Positions 12,911-15,200 of a DNA stretch of 15,200 nt are shown in pieces (within the stretch, counting starts at the first letter, position 1; every line of letters begins with the position of its first letter). The translations under genes were made by a program, and so were the position numbers. This DNA is from an uncultured Oscillospiraceae bacterium (GTDB taxonomy: Bacteria; Bacillota; Clostridia; Oscillospirales; Acutalibacteraceae). The notes under the pieces are model-generated. The model was not told the DNA's origin. It saw nothing but the letters and a program-made list of their open reading frames with translations, and made no database searches. The stretch lies in the NCBI GenBank assembly GCA_902461995.1, contig CABQAA010000014.1:1-15200 (forward strand). Direction: 5' to 3'.

Positions 12911-14881
12911 ATGAATTTGCCGGATACATTCGAATTGGTGTCCCCCTACAAGCCCACTGGTGATCAGCCGGAAGCCATCGCCAGGCTGGTGGAAGGCGTA
13001 AAAAAGGGGGATAAAGAACAGACGCTGCTGGGGGTGACGGGCTCCGGCAAGACATTCACCATGGCCAATGTCATTGCTCAGGTGAACAAACCGACGCTGG
13101 TGCTCGCCCACAATAAAACCCTGGCGGCCCAGCTCTGCGGCGAGTTCCGCGAATTTTTCCCCCACAACGCCGTGGAGTATTTTGTCAGCTACTACGATTA
13201 TTATCAGCCCGAGGCGTACATCGCCTCAACGGATACCTATATCGAAAAGGATTCGGCCATCAACGATGAAATCGACAAGCTCCGCCACTCCGCCACGTCG
13301 GCGCTGTCCGAGAGGCGGGACGTCATCATCGTGGCGAGCGTGTCCTGCATCTACAGCCTCGGCAACCCCATTGATTACCGCAATATGATCATCTCGCTGC
13401 GTCCGGGGATGGTGAAGTCGCGGGACGAACTGCTGCAGAAGCTGGTGGAGCTCCAATACGAACGCAACGACATCAACTTTATCCGGAACAAATTCCGTGT
13501 CCGGGGGGACGTGGTCGAGATCTTCCCGGCCTACGCGGGGGAAACGGTCATCCGGGTCGAATTTTTCGGCGACGAAATCGACCGCATCAGCGAGATCAAC
13601 GCCCTGACCGGCGAGCTGAAAAACCTGCTGGGGCATATCGCCATTTATCCCGCTTCCCACTATATCGTGCCGCGGGACAAGATGGAGGATGCCATTGCGG
13701 AGATCGAGCGGGAGCTGGCCGAACGGGTGGAATTTTTCAAGAAAAACGGACAGCTTCTGGAGGCGCAGCGAATCCTGCAGCGCACCCGCTACGATATAGA
13801 AATGTTGCGGGAAATCGGGGTATGCAAGGGGATCGAGAACTACTCCCGCGTCCTGGCCGGACGGGCTCCCGGCTCCTCGCCGTTCACTCTGCTCGATTAT
13901 TTTCCGGAGGATTACCTGCTGTTCGTGGACGAATCCCACGTCACCCTGCCCCAGGTGCGCGGCATGTTCGGGGGCGACTTTGCCCGCAAGAAGAACCTGA
14001 TCGATTACGGCTTCCGCCTGCCGAGCGCCTACGACAACCGGCCGCTGAATTTCGACGAGTTTTATGAGCGGGTCCACCAGGTTGTGTTCGTCAGTGCGAC
14101 GCCCGGCGACTTTGAACGCAGCCACAGCGGAGCGCCGGTCGAACAGGTCATCCGGCCGACTGGACTGCTCGATCCGGAGGTGATCGTCAAGCCAGTCGAG
14201 GGACAGATCGATGACCTGATGGATGAAATCCGGACCAGGGCCGCCCGCGGGGAGCGGGTGCTCGTCACCACCCTGACCAAGAAAATGGCGGAGGATCTGA
14301 CCACCTATTTCGATAACGCCGGCCTGCGGGTACGCTACATGCACCACGACATCGACACGATGGAGCGGATGGAGATCATCCGGGACCTGCGGCTGGGCGA
14401 GTTCGATGTGCTGGTCGGTATCAATCTGCTGCGGGAGGGGCTGGATATTCCCGAGGTGTCGCTGGTGGCCATTCTCGACGCGGACAAGGAGGGGTTCCTG
14501 CGCTCCGAAACCTCCCTGATCCAGACCATCGGCCGGGCGGCGCGCAACGCCGAGGGCCAGGTCATCATGTACGCCGACCAGGTCACCCCCTCCATGGAGC
14601 GGGCGCTGAACGAAACCAACCGCCGCCGCGCCATCCAGATGCGGTACAACGAGGAGCACGGCATCGTGCCCAAAACCATCCTCAAGGATGTCCGGGACGT
14701 CATCGAGATCACCCCGAAAAACAAGGGGAAGGACAAGCCCGCGAAGCGCCTGAGCCGCGCGGAGCGGCAGCAGCGGATCGAACAGCTGACCCGCGAGATG
14801 AAGAACGCCGCCAAGCTGCTGGAATTCGAGCACGCGGCCTGGCTGCGGGACGAGATCGAGAAGCTGAAAAAAATGGACTGA
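12911..14881 (+). CDS. uvrB: Excinuclease ABC subunit B
   Basis: The damage-verifying helicase-like subunit of nucleotide excision repair; it is loaded by UvrA, opens the DNA around the lesion and recruits UvrC for incision. All landmarks are present in 656 residues: Walker A GVTGSGKT at 41-48, the beta-hairpin region that clamps DNA (YYDYYQPEAYIASTDTY at 94-110), DESH at 340-343, SATPG near 396, RPTGLLDP near 415, the helicase block GINLLREGLDIPEVSL near 510, QTIGRAAR near 540, and the C-terminal UVR helix pair that binds UvrC at about 618-652. Length is normal. GGAG at 12899-12902 precedes the ATG by 8 bases. It has two promoters and a LexA box, so damage induction is expected. uvrA and uvrC are not in the window. 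Base composition is visibly more GC-rich than in the TetR/antiporter genes. Confidence 0.98.
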   Translation: MNLPDTFELVSPYKPTGDQPEAIARLVEGVKKGDKEQTLLGVTGSGKTFTMANVIAQVNKPTLVLAHNKTLAAQLCGEFREFFPHNAVEYFVSYYDYYQPEAYIASTDTYIEKDSAINDEIDKLRHSATSALSERRDVIIVASVSCIYSLGNPIDYRNMIISLRPGMVKSRDELLQKLVELQYERNDINFIRNKFRVRGDVVEIFPAYAGETVIRVEFFGDEIDRISEINALTGELKNLLGHIAIYPASHYIVPRDKMEDAIAEIERELAERVEFFKKNGQLLEAQRILQRTRYDIEMLREIGVCKGIENYSRVLAGRAPGSSPFTLLDYFPEDYLLFVDESHVTLPQVRGMFGGDFARKKNLIDYGFRLPSAYDNRPLNFDEFYERVHQVVFVSATPGDFERSHSGAPVEQVIRPTGLLDPEVIVKPVEGQIDDLMDEIRTRAARGERVLVTTLTKKMAEDLTTYFDNAGLRVRYMHHDIDTMERMEIIRDLRLGEFDVLVGINLLREGLDIPEVSLVAILDADKEGFLRSETSLIQTIGRAARNAEGQVIMYADQVTPSMERALNETNRRRAIQMRYNEEHGIVPKTILKDVRDVIEITPKNKGKDKPAKRLSRAERQQRIEQLTREMKNAAKLLEFEHAAWLRDEIEKLKKMD

Positions 14882-14903
14882 ATGACCGATTGGGGGATGC
14901 GCG

Positions 14904-15200
14904 ATGCCGCCGCTGGAATTCGGCACCATCCGGAGTTTCGGGGATTGGTGCGCTGCTCTGCGCCGGGCGGGGTTTGCTTTGGGCGGCGCCCATGCGGAAG
15001 GGATTTTTTCCCTGCGCCCGTATATGGATCCGTCTCTTAAGGATTATACGGGTGACCCCGACACCGATCCCTGGATCTGGCGGATTCGGGCACTCGAGGA
15101 CCGAACGCTGGCGAACGGCAAAGTCTTTTTCGGCAAATCGGGATGGATATCGCGGGACTGGTATCCCGTGTTCCTGGCGGCCCGCCGCCGGAGAACCCTC
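14904..15200 (+). CDS. AlkZ-related protein (3' end beyond window)
   Basis: The first 99 residues of an open frame that runs to the window edge. GGGGG at 14892-14896 precedes the ATG by 7 bases, and the gene starts 22 bases after the uvrB stop, so it is probably cotranscribed. The visible part has a short N-terminal helix, then AEGIFSLRPYM near 31-41, TGDPDTDPWIWRIRALEDR near 48-66, a KVFFGKSGWISRDWYP block near 71-86 and FLAARR near 88-93. This pattern recalls small Firmicutes proteins that databases label AlkZ-related, distant relatives of a DNA glycosylase that acts on crosslinks and alkylated bases. The name rests on memory of that family and activity is not established. An alternative start at 14882 can be dismissed because its frame stops near 15042. 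Confidence 0.65.
   Translation, partial: MPPLEFGTIRSFGDWCAALRRAGFALGGAHAEGIFSLRPYMDPSLKDYTGDPDTDPWIWRIRALEDRTLANGKVFFGKSGWISRDWYPVFLAARRRRTL

Noticed and set aside
13226..14929. Antisense 567-codon open frame opposite uvrB
   Set aside because: uvrB is unmistakable on the + strand; the reverse frame is a compositional artefact.

Overview
The window looks like chromosomal DNA from a moderately GC-rich Gram-positive Firmicute, most likely an anaerobic Clostridia (Oscillospiraceae/Lachnospiraceae-like) from a gut or polysaccharide-rich habitat. The grounds are strong AGGAGG-type ribosome binding sites, lipoprotein signal peptides on the solute-binding protein and the glycosidase, a Firmicutes-type LexA box (GAAC-N4-GTTC) ahead of uvrB, and a carbohydrate ABC system with no ATPase gene beside it. 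The taxonomic call is an inference; there is no rRNA or other marker to fix it.

Region 1 (1-8238, + strand) reads as one operon whose promoter lies upstream of the window. In order it holds the end of a carbohydrate ABC permease (MalG type), a sugar-binding lipoprotein, a surface protein with a jelly-roll carbohydrate-binding-like domain on a Thr-rich stalk and a C-terminal membrane anchor, a lipoprotein resembling glycoside hydrolase family 98, and a 1019-residue AraC-type regulator. Gaps are 20 to 54 bases. The regulator is the most striking item. After a normal cupin plus AraC DNA-binding part it carries a second copy of the binding domain found in the surface protein, then two GDPD-like (glycerophosphodiester phosphodiesterase) barrel regions. 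The better-matched barrel has lost its catalytic residues. A working model, which is inference, is that the surface protein and GH98-like enzyme capture and cut a complex glycan outside the cell, the ABC system imports the product, and the regulator senses something related inside.

Region 2 (8239-10445) holds a MATE efflux transporter on the - strand and a divergent Lrp/AsnC-type regulator on the + strand. Their good sigma-A promoters stand back to back with an inverted repeat between the two -35 boxes, suggesting that the regulator controls the pump and itself.

Region 3 (10446-12642, - strand) is a two-gene TetR-regulator/cation-proton antiporter operon. The two genes overlap by 7 bases. 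Two near-identical palindromes lie on the promoter, one inside the -35/-10 spacer and one over the predicted start site, so autorepression is very likely.

Region 4 (12643-15200, + strand) is uvrB behind two tandem sigma-A promoters and a LexA box, followed 22 bases later by the start of an AlkZ-related gene that runs off the window. I found no tRNA, rRNA, CRISPR array, insertion sequence or phage gene.
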